Assembly (NCBI RefSeq): GCF_013393905.1
Contig: NZ_CP040272.1
Location: 3,348,001 to 3,412,000, forward strand
Length of the DNA stretch: 64,000 nt
Source of the DNA: Nostoc sp. C052
GTDB lineage: Bacteria > Cyanobacteriota > Cyanobacteriia > Cyanobacteriales > Nostocaceae
Direction: 5' to 3'
Below the pieces are notes generated by a model. It was not told the origin of the DNA. It saw nothing but the letters and a program-made list of their open reading frames with translations, and ran no database searches. Shown here one piece after another: positions 44,317 to 52,953 of this stretch. The stretch's first letter is position 1; every line of letters begins with the position of its first letter. The translations under genes were made by a program, and so were the position numbers.

Positions 44317-46158
44317 ATGCAGAAGTCACCAAGCAAAACAAAATTCAGAAAGTTTCGGAATTCAAAATTTACAGGGCGACACAAGGACAAGGGTGATAAA
44401 CGAGGGCTTTTGGGAAAATTAGCCTCTAGTATCCAAAACCAAACATCCACCACTAAGTCCCGACTGTTCATTGTCTGGGGCGTATTAATGGCATCAGGGT
44501 TGGGGTTGGCTATTAACTTGTATAACTTACAAATTGTCAAGGGACCAAAGTTAACTGAGCAGGCACGCAATCAGCAAATGGTGAATTTGCGACCTTTTAT
44601 GCCCCGTCGCCCAGTGGTAGATCGCAATAGTAATCTGCTGGCGATTGACCGTCCTGTATATACTTTGTACGCTCATCCCAAGCTGTTTGATAAGTCCAAT
44701 GAGGATATGGCAGAGCGACTTGCCCCAATATTGGCAAAAGATTCTGCTGAATTGGTGAAAACTTTTGAAAGCAAAAGAAGCGGAATTATACTTGCGCCAG
44801 CCTTACCAGAAGAAATTATCGATCGCGTCATCTCTTTGCGCTTAAATGGTCTGGAGTGGGCTCAAAAATACTCCCGATATTATCCACCAGACGATTTGGT
44901 TTCTGACGTGGTAGGCTACGTGAATGTTGACCGTCGTGGTCAAGCAGGTGTGGAATATTCTCAAGAGAAGTTGTTAGAACGTCCTGTACAAACGGTGCGA
45001 CTTAGTCGTTCTGGGAATGGGTCCCTGATGCCGGATCATGCACCTGAAGGTTTTTTGCATTTTGATGATTTGCGACTGCAACTTACTATTGATAGTCGTT
45101 TGCAACGAATTGCTCGAATTGCGCTCAAACAACAAATGGAGAAGTTTGACGCCAAACGTGGGGCAGTAATTGTCATGGATGCCTTGGATGGTTCCTTACT
45201 CGCCCTCGTTTCTCAGCCTACTTATAATCCTAATGAATACGCTAAAGCTAATATTTCACTATTCAAAAACTGGACGGTGGCGGATCTTTATGAACCGGGA
45301 TCGACTTTTAAGCCTTTGAATGTAGCGATCGCTCTCGAAAATGGTGTCATCAAACCAGATGATATGTTTAATGACTCCGGTTCTATTCGAGTCGCTAATT
45401 ACACCATCAAAAATGCCATGAATAATGGTAATGGGCGAATCAGCATCGCTCAGATTTTGCAATATTCCAGCAACATTGGGATGGTGCAAATTATCCAACG
45501 CTTAAAACCTTCAATTTACTACAACTGGCTAGAACGCTTGGGGCTAGGACAAAAAGTGGATACAGATTTACCTTTTGAAGTCGGCGGACGGCTCAAAAGT
45601 CAAGAAGAATTTATCGCTTCGCCAATTGAACCAGCTACTACTTCCTTTGGACAAGGCTTTTCCATGACACCATTACAGCTAGTGCAAATGCACGGTGCTT
45701 TAGCTAATGGCGGTAAGTTGGTTACACCCCATGTAGTTCGCGGGCTGATTGATAGCAAAGGGCAAATGCATGATTCACCAAATCGCACCACCCCCCGCCA
45801 AATTTTCTCAGCCGCAACAGCCCAAAAGGTTTTGGAAATGATGGAAACTGTTGTTACTCAAGGCAGCGGCAAGGCAGCACAAATTCCGGGATATCGCATT
45901 GCTGGTAAAACTGGTACAGCCCAAAAAGCTAGTGCGAATGGCGGATATATCAAGGGTGCGAGAATGACCAGCTTCGTAGCTATTTTACCAGTGGAATCTC
46001 CTCGCTATGTAGTATTTGCATTGGTGGATGAACCAAAAGGAGAAAGTGCTTATGGTTCTACTGTCGCCGCCCCAATTGTCAAATCAGTAATCGAAGCGCT
46101 GATTCCTCTTGAGCAGATTCCCCCCAGTAAGGTGATTGAGCAGCAGAAAGTGCCGTAG
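44317..46158 (+). CDS. ftsI: Class B penicillin-binding protein, FtsI/PBP3
   Basis: A 613-residue septal D,D-transpeptidase. A basic cytosolic tail (1-47) precedes a membrane helix (about 50-70). The dimerisation domain begins MPRRPVVDRNSNLLAIDR. The catalytic domain has SxxK (Ser329 in EPGSTFKPLN), SxN (Ser384-Asn386 in YSSNIGM) and KTG (AGKTGTAQ near 532). It cross-links peptidoglycan in the periplasm during division. It is preceded by an FtsL-like gene. FtsI is favoured over elongation-type PBP2 by the motif context and length. Confidence 0.92.
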   Translation: MQKSPSKTKFRKFRNSKFTGRHKDKGDKRGLLGKLASSIQNQTSTTKSRLFIVWGVLMASGLGLAINLYNLQIVKGPKLTEQARNQQMVNLRPFMPRRPVVDRNSNLLAIDRPVYTLYAHPKLFDKSNEDMAERLAPILAKDSAELVKTFESKRSGIILAPALPEEIIDRVISLRLNGLEWAQKYSRYYPPDDLVSDVVGYVNVDRRGQAGVEYSQEKLLERPVQTVRLSRSGNGSLMPDHAPEGFLHFDDLRLQLTIDSRLQRIARIALKQQMEKFDAKRGAVIVMDALDGSLLALVSQPTYNPNEYAKANISLFKNWTVADLYEPGSTFKPLNVAIALENGVIKPDDMFNDSGSIRVANYTIKNAMNNGNGRISIAQILQYSSNIGMVQIIQRLKPSIYYNWLERLGLGQKVDTDLPFEVGGRLKSQEEFIASPIEPATTSFGQGFSMTPLQLVQMHGALANGGKLVTPHVVRGLIDSKGQMHDSPNRTTPRQIFSAATAQKVLEMMETVVTQGSGKAAQIPGYRIAGKTGTAQKASANGGYIKGARMTSFVAILPVESPRYVVFALVDEPKGESAYGSTVAAPIVKSVIEALIPLEQIPPSKVIEQQKVP

Positions 46159-46260
46159 ATAGGGGGAGCGGGGAGCAGAATTTTCCCCTCCGCCCCCCGC
46201 CCCTCTGCCTCTTCTCAATGCCCAATACCCAGTAAATTTTTTAAATTTTGAATATTCAAT

Positions 46261-47274
46261 CTAAAATTTGGTGGCAGCGAAAGCCGTATCTGGGTAATCA
46301 CTAAATACACCATCAACACCTAAGTTGAAAAATAGTTCATATTCACCTTGGGGATTTCCTTGAAAGTCCAGGGGTAAAAAGTAGTCTTCATTGCGGAAAG
46401 TCCAGACATGAACCAGCAAACCTGCGGCATGAGCATCTGTGACTAAAGATGTAGGCGATGTCTGGCGACAAGCCGCTCCGCGTCTACGCAATCTACCATT
46501 GCTATCTCTCGGAACCAGTAAATTTTTATGAATTCCAATCGCTTTTGCATATTTAGCAATTTCTTCTAAGCCTGATGCTGTAACTAAATCTGCATAAGTG
46601 CTTTCACAACCACTAACGACAAAATCATAAGGTTTACCACTGTCATTCAGCAATTGCACCAAAGGTAAATCTGTCTTTGTAGATAAATCTTGTAAATTAC
46701 TCACTTCAAAAGACTGAATGAAAATAGGTGCGTTAGCTCCCTGATAACCGTTGGCTGTTAAAGTTGCAAGTAGGGGTGCTTCTAGGGCTAATCCAATAGA
46801 TTGAAAGTAAGTTGGGTGCTTAATTTCTGGGTAAATGCCAATCTCCCGATTAATTTCGCTACTTTTAACCTTGACTAAATCGATGATTTCTTGCAGCGTC
46901 GGAATTTCTAAGAGTCCATCATAGACGGTATTTTGAAAGCGCAGTTGGGGGATTCGCTCTTTAGCTCGTAGTGTTTTCAGTTCTCTGAGGGTAAAGTCTT
47001 CAGTAAACCAGCCAGTTTTGGTTTCACCATCAATTATTTTGGTAGTTTGCAGGTGAGCAAATTCTGCATGGCTTGCAACATCGGTGGTTTCAGAAATCTC
47101 ATTTTCATGACGAGCAATTAAAACGCCGTCTTTGGTGGAAACTAAATCAGGTTCAATATAATCAGCGCTCAGTATCGCTAACTCATAAGCAGCTAAAGTA
47201 TGTTCGGGACGGTAGCCGCTAGCGCCTCGGTGTGCAATGATAATTGGAGATACATCTTGCAAAGTTCTACTCAT
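46261..47274 (-). CDS. Glycerophosphodiester phosphodiesterase
   Basis: A 337-residue enzyme from the ATG at 47274, preceded by GGAGAAAG. It hydrolyses glycerophosphodiesters to sn-glycerol 3-phosphate and alcohols. The active-site His is in IAHRGASGYRPEHT, and metal ligands in DYIEPDLVSTKDGVLIARHE (Glu and Asp). Later blocks are EIGIYPEIKHP and VWTFRNEDYF. It resembles GlpQ-type proteins but has no clear signal peptide. The stretch RLRRRGAACRQTS (about 260) interrupts the expected NG..PTSLVTDAHAAG and is encoded by a dispersed repeat, an apparent in-frame insertion. TTG at 47310 is the longer start. Confidence 0.9.
   Translation of the reverse strand: MSRTLQDVSPIIIAHRGASGYRPEHTLAAYELAILSADYIEPDLVSTKDGVLIARHENEISETTDVASHAEFAHLQTTKIIDGETKTGWFTEDFTLRELKTLRAKERIPQLRFQNTVYDGLLEIPTLQEIIDLVKVKSSEINREIGIYPEIKHPTYFQSIGLALEAPLLATLTANGYQGANAPIFIQSFEVSNLQDLSTKTDLPLVQLLNDSGKPYDFVVSGCESTYADLVTASGLEEIAKYAKAIGIHKNLLVPRDSNGRLRRRGAACRQTSPTSLVTDAHAAGLLVHVWTFRNEDYFLPLDFQGNPQGEYELFFNLGVDGVFSDYPDTAFAATKF
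46453..46489. repeat. Dispersed repeat inside the phosphodiesterase gene
   Basis: GGCGATGTCTGGCGACAAGC followed by CGCTCCGCGTCTACGC has the look of the interspersed Nostoc repeat usually found between genes. It keeps the frame and adds about 13 Arg-rich residues. Confidence 0.6.
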
Positions 47275-47759
47275 TACTTTCTCCGCCTCAAAAACTGGTA
47301 TATAAAACAATACGCTTGGGTTAAGGGTTATTGATGTAGATAATTGGTCTAGAGAAGACGCGATAAATCGCGTCTCTACATCAAGGTTTTGTTGCTCTAT
47401 CTGAACTGTATTGGTATATAAAAGACAAGGATATTAGCACATAACGGCAAACATCAAGCTAGCATCTGAAAATACACAAAAATGTGGGTGCTTTCCCCTT
47501 CGCTTGACTTGTTGTACTAGTACAACACGGTGTAAATAAACTGCCCATTCCAAATCTACGAAAATCGGCTATCTCTCCCATCCCAACAAGAGGGGTGTCC
47601 GGGATAGCTACCCGCCGATTTAGTCATTAGTCATTAGTTCATTGGGGCGCTAATGACTAATGACTCAAAATCCCTCAGCTTGAAGCCGGGGGATGAGTTA
47701 ATGAAACACTTACGCTGTATTCATTGTTAATTTTTAATTTTTAATTCCGCCTTGCGGCA
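47275..47759. other. Repeat-rich spacer with palindromes
   Basis: It contains GACGCGATAAATCGCGTC (47357-47374), the perfect palindrome TGTTGTACTAGTACAACA (47510-47527) and an inverted pair AAATCGGCTATCTCTCCC/CCCGCCGATTT (about 47572-47621). Heptamer TAGTCAT foldbacks and CAGCTTGAAGCCGGGGGATG follow, the last resembling an IS200/IS605 end. No gene is seen. Confidence 0.5.
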
Positions 47760-48710
47760 CTAGTAACCACTGACATCAACCAATCGATATCCTTCACCAA
47801 CCAGTTTGTCAAAAGTCGCTTGATACTGGGCTGAGGTCAATCCATGTCGCGCCTCCCAAGCAGGACTGTCTGACTTCTCCCAAATAGCCGCGTATCGGTC
47901 TTTTCCATTGACACTGTAACCACTAACGTGAACTAATCGATATCCTTCACCAATCAGTTTGTCAAAAGTTGCTTGATACTGGGCTGAGGTCAATCCATGT
48001 CGCGCTTGCCAAGCTGGTCCACCAGACTTCACCCAAATAGCTGCGTATCGGTCTTGTCCGTTCACGCCATAACCACTGACATCAACCAATCGATATCCTT
48101 CACCAACCAGTTTGTCAAAAGTCGCTTGATACTGGGCTGAGGTCAATCCATGTCGCGCCTCCCAAGCAGGACTGTCTGACTTCTCCCAAATAGCCGCGTA
48201 TCGGTCTTTTCCGTTGACACTGTAACCACTAACGTGAACTAATCGATATCCCTCACTAACAAGTTTGTCAAAAGTTGCTTGATACTGGGCTAAGGTTAAT
48301 CCATGTCGCGCCTCCCAAGCAGGACCGCCAGACTTCACCCAAATAGCTGCGTATCGGTCTTGTCCGTTCACACCATAACCACTGATATCAACCAACCGAT
48401 ATCCTTGACCAACCAGTTTGTCAAAAGTTGCTTGATACTGGGCCGAGGTCAATCCATGTCGCGCTTGCCAAGCGGAACCACCAGATTTTACCCAAATAGC
48501 CGCATATCGGTCTTGTCCGTTAGCTATTGCTTGTATTGTGCCATGAGGAATTTTCTTTAACTGGATAACATTTTGAGCAAGTACCTTTGTGTTTGTCTCA
48601 GTCTTGTTAACACTACTAGCAAAGTTGTTGGGAGCGGCAAAAGCGGAACTGACTAAAGTTGAAAGTAACACTGCACTAGAGGCAGTAAATGTTAAAGAGC
48701 GTATGAACAT
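47760..48710 (-). CDS. Secreted BTRD1 tandem-repeat protein
   Basis: A 316-residue protein with a signal peptide (FTASSAVLLSTLVSSAFAA, cut near 26) and five 51-residue repeats from residue 64 to the end. Each has DRYAAIW, ARHGLT, QYQATFDKL and GYRLVxVSGY. They match the bacterial tandem repeat domain 1 (PF17660 type), found in secreted proteins including some polyglycine hydrolases. Repeats 2-3 and 4-5 are near-identical pairs (306-bp higher-order unit), which points to recent duplication. No serine-hydrolase domain is attached. Its role is unknown; extracellular binding is plausible. Confidence 0.88.
   Translation of the reverse strand: MFIRSLTFTASSAVLLSTLVSSAFAAPNNFASSVNKTETNTKVLAQNVIQLKKIPHGTIQAIANGQDRYAAIWVKSGGSAWQARHGLTSAQYQATFDKLVGQGYRLVDISGYGVNGQDRYAAIWVKSGGPAWEARHGLTLAQYQATFDKLVSEGYRLVHVSGYSVNGKDRYAAIWEKSDSPAWEARHGLTSAQYQATFDKLVGEGYRLVDVSGYGVNGQDRYAAIWVKSGGPAWQARHGLTSAQYQATFDKLIGEGYRLVHVSGYSVNGKDRYAAIWEKSDSPAWEARHGLTSAQYQATFDKLVGEGYRLVDVSGY
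47763..48521. repeat. 153-bp coding tandem repeat, five units
   Basis: Five units of 153 bp (the last slightly short) encode the 51-residue repeats. Units alternate in type (WVKSGG then WEKSDS), giving a 306-bp super-repeat. Confidence 0.85.
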
Positions 48711-49298
48711 ATTAGTAAAATAAATCTGTAATAATGTATTGGGTTTTGGGCTGCACTAACTAAATAGGTTGGTATTTGTTTTTTTATGCAATACCAGGGA
48801 GCAGTGCCGACAATTATAGATATTCTTGATTTACAGACGATTCCAGAATTCAGAATACTGGTATTTTATTTAGATGCTTTAGGTATAATTATGCTACTTT
48901 GACTTGAATCTACACTACTTAGTATCTTAGAATTACTTATATTAGAAAAAATTATTTTGAGGTTTTCAACAGGGAATGATTTATAAGAAGAATTCAGAAC
49001 TCAGGAGTAAGAATGGGCTAAACGCCCCGCTACCGCTAACAGTATGAATGGAAGCGCTGTACGTAAAATGTTAGGTCTAGCGATGGATGCGACGATTGGT
49101 ATTAAATTAATTAACCTAGAAAAATAGTAGTGTTTGCTCAAAGTACCTCTGTTAATAGCAAGCTGATTAGCCAAACCAATTTTTATGGGAAGTACCTTGA
49201 CTCGGTGACGGTCAGTCGCGGCTATCTAAACAAAGCCTGTATAAGCAGGTTTGCTCATTTTTAAATTGTATTCGTCTAGATATTTTGTAATAATCCTG
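48711..49298. other. Divergent promoter region of the BTRD1 gene and ligA
   Basis: The 588-bp space between divergent genes is AT-rich in its first half. The second half has a hairpin-like segment (AGCCTGTATAAGCAGGTTTG, 49231-49250). No gene is supported. Confidence 0.4.
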
Positions 49299-51335
49299 AT
49301 GACACAGATTAAGCCGGAAGTAAAGCGCACAGAAGAATTGCGCCAGTTATTGCAACAAGCTAGCTATGCTTATTACGTCCTAGATGCTCCCATTATGGAG
49401 GATGCAGTCTATGACCAGTTATATCGAGAATTACAACAATTGGAAACTCAATATCCAGAGTTGACAGCACCCGATAGTCCGACTCAGCGCGTGGGTGAGA
49501 GACCAGCAACGCAGTTTACCTCGGTGCGGCATAATATCCCTTTGTACAGTCTGGAGAATGCCTTCAATATTGATGAGTTGCAAGGCTGGGATCAACGTTG
49601 GCGGCGACAAATACCAAAAATAGATTCAGTGGAATATGTCAGTGAACTGAAAATTGATGGTTCTGCTTTGGCTCTTACTTACCAAGATGGCATTCTAGTT
49701 AGAGGGACAACTAGGGGTGATGGGGTGACGGGTGAAGATATCACCCAAAACGTGCGGACAATTCGCTCAATTCCCTTACGTTTGAATTTTGAAGGGTTAG
49801 AAATTCTCGAAAGGGTGGAAGTGCGAGGTGAGGCGTTTTTGCCATTGGAAGTGTTTAAACAAATTAACGAGGAAAGGCAAAAAGCAGGTGAGCAATTATT
49901 TGCTAATCCCCGTAATGCCGCAGCTGGTACACTCAGGCAACTAGACTCGCGCATTGTCGCTAAACGGCGGTTAGATTTCTTTGGCTACACCTTGCACATT
50001 CCTGGTAGAGATGACACCAGTATTGCCAATACGCAATGGGAAGCGTTGGAGTTGCTAGAAAAGATGGGTTTTCGAGTCAACCCTAACCACAAACTCTGTG
50101 CTTCGATCGCAGAAGTGGCAAAATATTATGAATACTGGGATACGGAACGACTGAATTTACCCTACATGACTGATGGGGTAGTAGTGAAGCTGAGTTCTTT
50201 TAAACTTCAGGAACAGCTAGGGTTTACGCAGAAATTCCCCCGTTGGGCAGTAGCCTTAAAATACCCAGCCGAAGAAGCACCTACCCGTGTGGAAAATATT
50301 GCTGTAAATGTTGGGAGAACGGGGGCTTTAACACCGTTAGCTGAAATGCGCCCGGTGCAATTGGCGGGAACAACAGTTTCCCGTGCAACTTTACATAATA
50401 GCGATCGCATTGTTCAATTAGACATCCGCATTGGTGATACTGTCATTGTCCGCAAAGCTGGAGAAATTATTCCAGAAGTGGTGAGGGTAATCAAAGAACT
50501 CCGTCCGGCTGATACTGACCCCTTCGTGATGCCTACCCATTGCCCAGTCTGTGGCCAACCTGTGGTGCGAGAATCAGGTGAGGCGGTGACTCGGTGCGTC
50601 AATGCTTCCTGTGCGGCGATTCTTAAAGGTTCCATTGAACATTGGGTAAGTCGTGATGCCTTAGATATTAAAGGTTTAGGCGAAAAGTTGGTATATCAAC
50701 TCGTTGATAAAGGTTTGGTGCATTCCGTTGCCGATTTATATGAGTTGACAGCAGAGAAATTATCTGCATTAGAAAGAATGGGGAAAAAGTCGGCAGAGAA
50801 GTTAGTGGATGCGATCGCTCAATCAAAAAATCAACCTTGGTCAAGGGTATTATATGGTTTAGGCATCCGTCACGTTGGCAGCGTAAATGCCCAATTGTTG
50901 ACTCAGAAATATTTCACTGTAGACCAGTTAGCCACAGCAAAGCAATCAGATATTGAAGGCATTTACGGTATTGGTGCTGAAATTGCCCAATCGGTGTATC
51001 AGTGGTTTCGGATTGATGCCAACCAAAAATTGATAGAACGCCTGCAAGCAGAAGGATTGCAATTAACTGCCACCGAGGAAACAAAAACAGTTGGCGATGG
51101 GAATCAAAAGTTCGCAGGTAAAACTTTTGTAATTACGGGTATATTGCCAACCTTAAAGCGTGATGAAGCAAAGGCTTTGATTCAAAAAGCTGGGGGGAAA
51201 GTGACTGATTCAGTGAGTAAAAAAACAGATTATTTATTATTAGGAGAAGATGCCGGTTCTAAGTTAGAAAAAGCGGTTTCCCTGGGAATTACGCAGTTAA
51301 GCGAGGTGCAATTGTTGGAGATGATTAAAGATTGA
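49299..51335 (+). CDS. ligA: NAD-dependent DNA ligase
   Basis: A 678-residue enzyme from the ATG at 49299; a TTG at 49251 gives an unlikely hydrophobic leader. It seals nicks with NAD in replication and repair. Domains in order are: Ia (YYVLDAPIMEDAVYD near 25-39), adenylation with Lys118 in SELKIDGSALAL, the OB-fold, a C4 zinc finger (CPVCGQPV then CVNASC), helix-hairpin-helix repeats, and a C-terminal BRCT domain (FAGKTFVITGILPTLKRDEA). The length is standard. It is monocistronic. Confidence 0.97.
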   Translation: MTQIKPEVKRTEELRQLLQQASYAYYVLDAPIMEDAVYDQLYRELQQLETQYPELTAPDSPTQRVGERPATQFTSVRHNIPLYSLENAFNIDELQGWDQRWRRQIPKIDSVEYVSELKIDGSALALTYQDGILVRGTTRGDGVTGEDITQNVRTIRSIPLRLNFEGLEILERVEVRGEAFLPLEVFKQINEERQKAGEQLFANPRNAAAGTLRQLDSRIVAKRRLDFFGYTLHIPGRDDTSIANTQWEALELLEKMGFRVNPNHKLCASIAEVAKYYEYWDTERLNLPYMTDGVVVKLSSFKLQEQLGFTQKFPRWAVALKYPAEEAPTRVENIAVNVGRTGALTPLAEMRPVQLAGTTVSRATLHNSDRIVQLDIRIGDTVIVRKAGEIIPEVVRVIKELRPADTDPFVMPTHCPVCGQPVVRESGEAVTRCVNASCAAILKGSIEHWVSRDALDIKGLGEKLVYQLVDKGLVHSVADLYELTAEKLSALERMGKKSAEKLVDAIAQSKNQPWSRVLYGLGIRHVGSVNAQLLTQKYFTVDQLATAKQSDIEGIYGIGAEIAQSVYQWFRIDANQKLIERLQAEGLQLTATEETKTVGDGNQKFAGKTFVITGILPTLKRDEAKALIQKAGGKVTDSVSKKTDYLLLGEDAGSKLEKAVSLGITQLSEVQLLEMIKD

Positions 51336-51697
51336 ATTAGGGACTGGGGATTGGGGATTGGGAAGAATAAATTTCCCAAATATTATTAAGTATAAGTTAC
51401 TGGATACGGACATGCAAACGATGAAGTTGCGATCGCATATTGGGGCAGATGTCAATACTACTCGATTTTTGCATTTTGAACTCAGAATTTGGGTTGGGGA
51501 AAAAGTTAAAGGGGAAGGGTTAAAGGTTTTTTCTTTCCCTTTTCCCCCGCCCCTTATCCCCAGAGGAGGGAATGCAACAACTGCGGCAAGAAGTAGCATT
51601 GGATAAAACCTCAATCCGCTCCATGATTGAAGAAGGGCAAAGATTTTAATGCAGTTTGTTTGGGATTGTTCTGCATCTTTAGACCGCAGAGTGTCAA

Positions 51698-52759
51698 TTA
51701 CACTACTTGTTTTAGCTGTGATTTTGCTAAATGATGAGGCGCGATCGCTCCATTCTCTGTAATGATGGCTGTAATCAACTCTGCCGGAGTCACATCAAAA
51801 GCTGGATTGTAAAAATCTACACCCGCAGGTGTGAGAATGGTATCGCCAACTTGATAGATTTCTGTTGGTTCGCGTTCTTCAATGGGAATTTTGCTACCAT
51901 CAGCTAATTCAAAATCAACGGTGGAAAGGGGTGCAGCAACAAAGAAGGGGATATTATGGGCTTTAGCTGCGATCGCAACACTATATGTACCAATTTTATT
52001 AGCAGTGTCGCCATTAGCCGCAATTCGGTCAGCACCCACAACTACAGCATGAATCAAACCCTGTTTCATACAATGGGCTGCCATATTATCAGTAATTAAT
52101 GTTACTGGAATACCTTCTTGCACACATTCCCAAGTAGTGAGTTTTGCGCCTTGTAAGCGAGGACGAGTTTCGTCGGCAAATAAACGTTCTAAACGTCCTT
52201 CCCTCCAAGCGGAACGCACAACACCCAAGGCTGTGCCGTAACCAGCCGTAGCTAGTGCCCCAGCATTACAGTGAGTAAGTAAAGTCAGCTTTTGTGGGGT
52301 AGTGGGCAACACTGCCAAACTATGATCGCCGATCGCTTGACAGGTTTGCAAATCTTCAATATTAATTGCTTGGGCTGTTTGCAAAAGTGTTTGCTTAATC
52401 TCTTCTACTGTTCCCAGGGTTTCGTATGCGGCTTTCAGCATCCGGCTAATTGCCCAAAATAAATTTACTGCTGTTGGACGAGTAGAACACAACAACTGGG
52501 CTACTCGATCTAAGTGTTGCAAAAATTCGGTGCGATCGCTAGTCTCAATTTCCCTCGCGCCAAGATACATTCCATACCCCGCAGCCACACCAATTGCCGG
52601 CGCACCTCGAACAATCATCGTTTTAATTGCCCGCGCCATATCTTCACTGCGGTGAATTTCCACAAATGTATATTCGTTGGGTAGGCGTGTTTGGTCAATT
52701 AGTGACACCGAATCGTTGTGCCAAATAACGGGATAAACCTGGTTTGTGGAAAGTGTCAC
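51698..52759 (-). CDS. mtnA: Methylthioribose-1-phosphate isomerase
   Basis: A 353-residue enzyme of the methionine salvage pathway that converts 5-methylthioribose 1-phosphate to the ribulose form. Family marks are RGAPAIGVAAGYGMYLGA (about 51-68), Cys164 in THCNAGALATAGYGTALG, and Asp243 in VVGADRIAANGDTANKIGTY. eIF2B-alpha-like proteins share the fold, but these residues are diagnostic for MtnA. No other mtn gene is adjacent. The ATG at 52759 fits homologues. Confidence 0.95.
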   Translation of the reverse strand: MTLSTNQVYPVIWHNDSVSLIDQTRLPNEYTFVEIHRSEDMARAIKTMIVRGAPAIGVAAGYGMYLGAREIETSDRTEFLQHLDRVAQLLCSTRPTAVNLFWAISRMLKAAYETLGTVEEIKQTLLQTAQAINIEDLQTCQAIGDHSLAVLPTTPQKLTLLTHCNAGALATAGYGTALGVVRSAWREGRLERLFADETRPRLQGAKLTTWECVQEGIPVTLITDNMAAHCMKQGLIHAVVVGADRIAANGDTANKIGTYSVAIAAKAHNIPFFVAAPLSTVDFELADGSKIPIEEREPTEIYQVGDTILTPAGVDFYNPAFDVTPAELITAIITENGAIAPHHLAKSQLKQVV

Positions 52760-52802
52760 GTTGCTTTGCTCCGAATTAAAAATTAAAAATTAAAAATTAA
52801 TT

Positions 52803-52940
52803 ATCCCTATAAATAAATTTAGGGGCAAGTAAACAGACTTCGTATTTTGAGCCATACGTCTTAAAATACAGCGTCCTTGTTAAATTCCCCTTTGGCTGAC
52901 GCTTACGGAACGCCTAAATTCTAAATTTATTTATAGGGAT
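52803..52940. repeat. 138-bp MITE-like element with 20-bp perfect ends
   Basis: The ends are ATCCCTATAAATAAATTTAG at 52803-52822 and its exact reverse complement at 52921-52940. The interior contains no frame of note. It lies between mtnA and the P450 gene. A non-autonomous transposon is the best explanation, but no second copy is seen in this window. Confidence 0.7.
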
Positions 52941-52953
52941 TTCTCCTGCCTCC

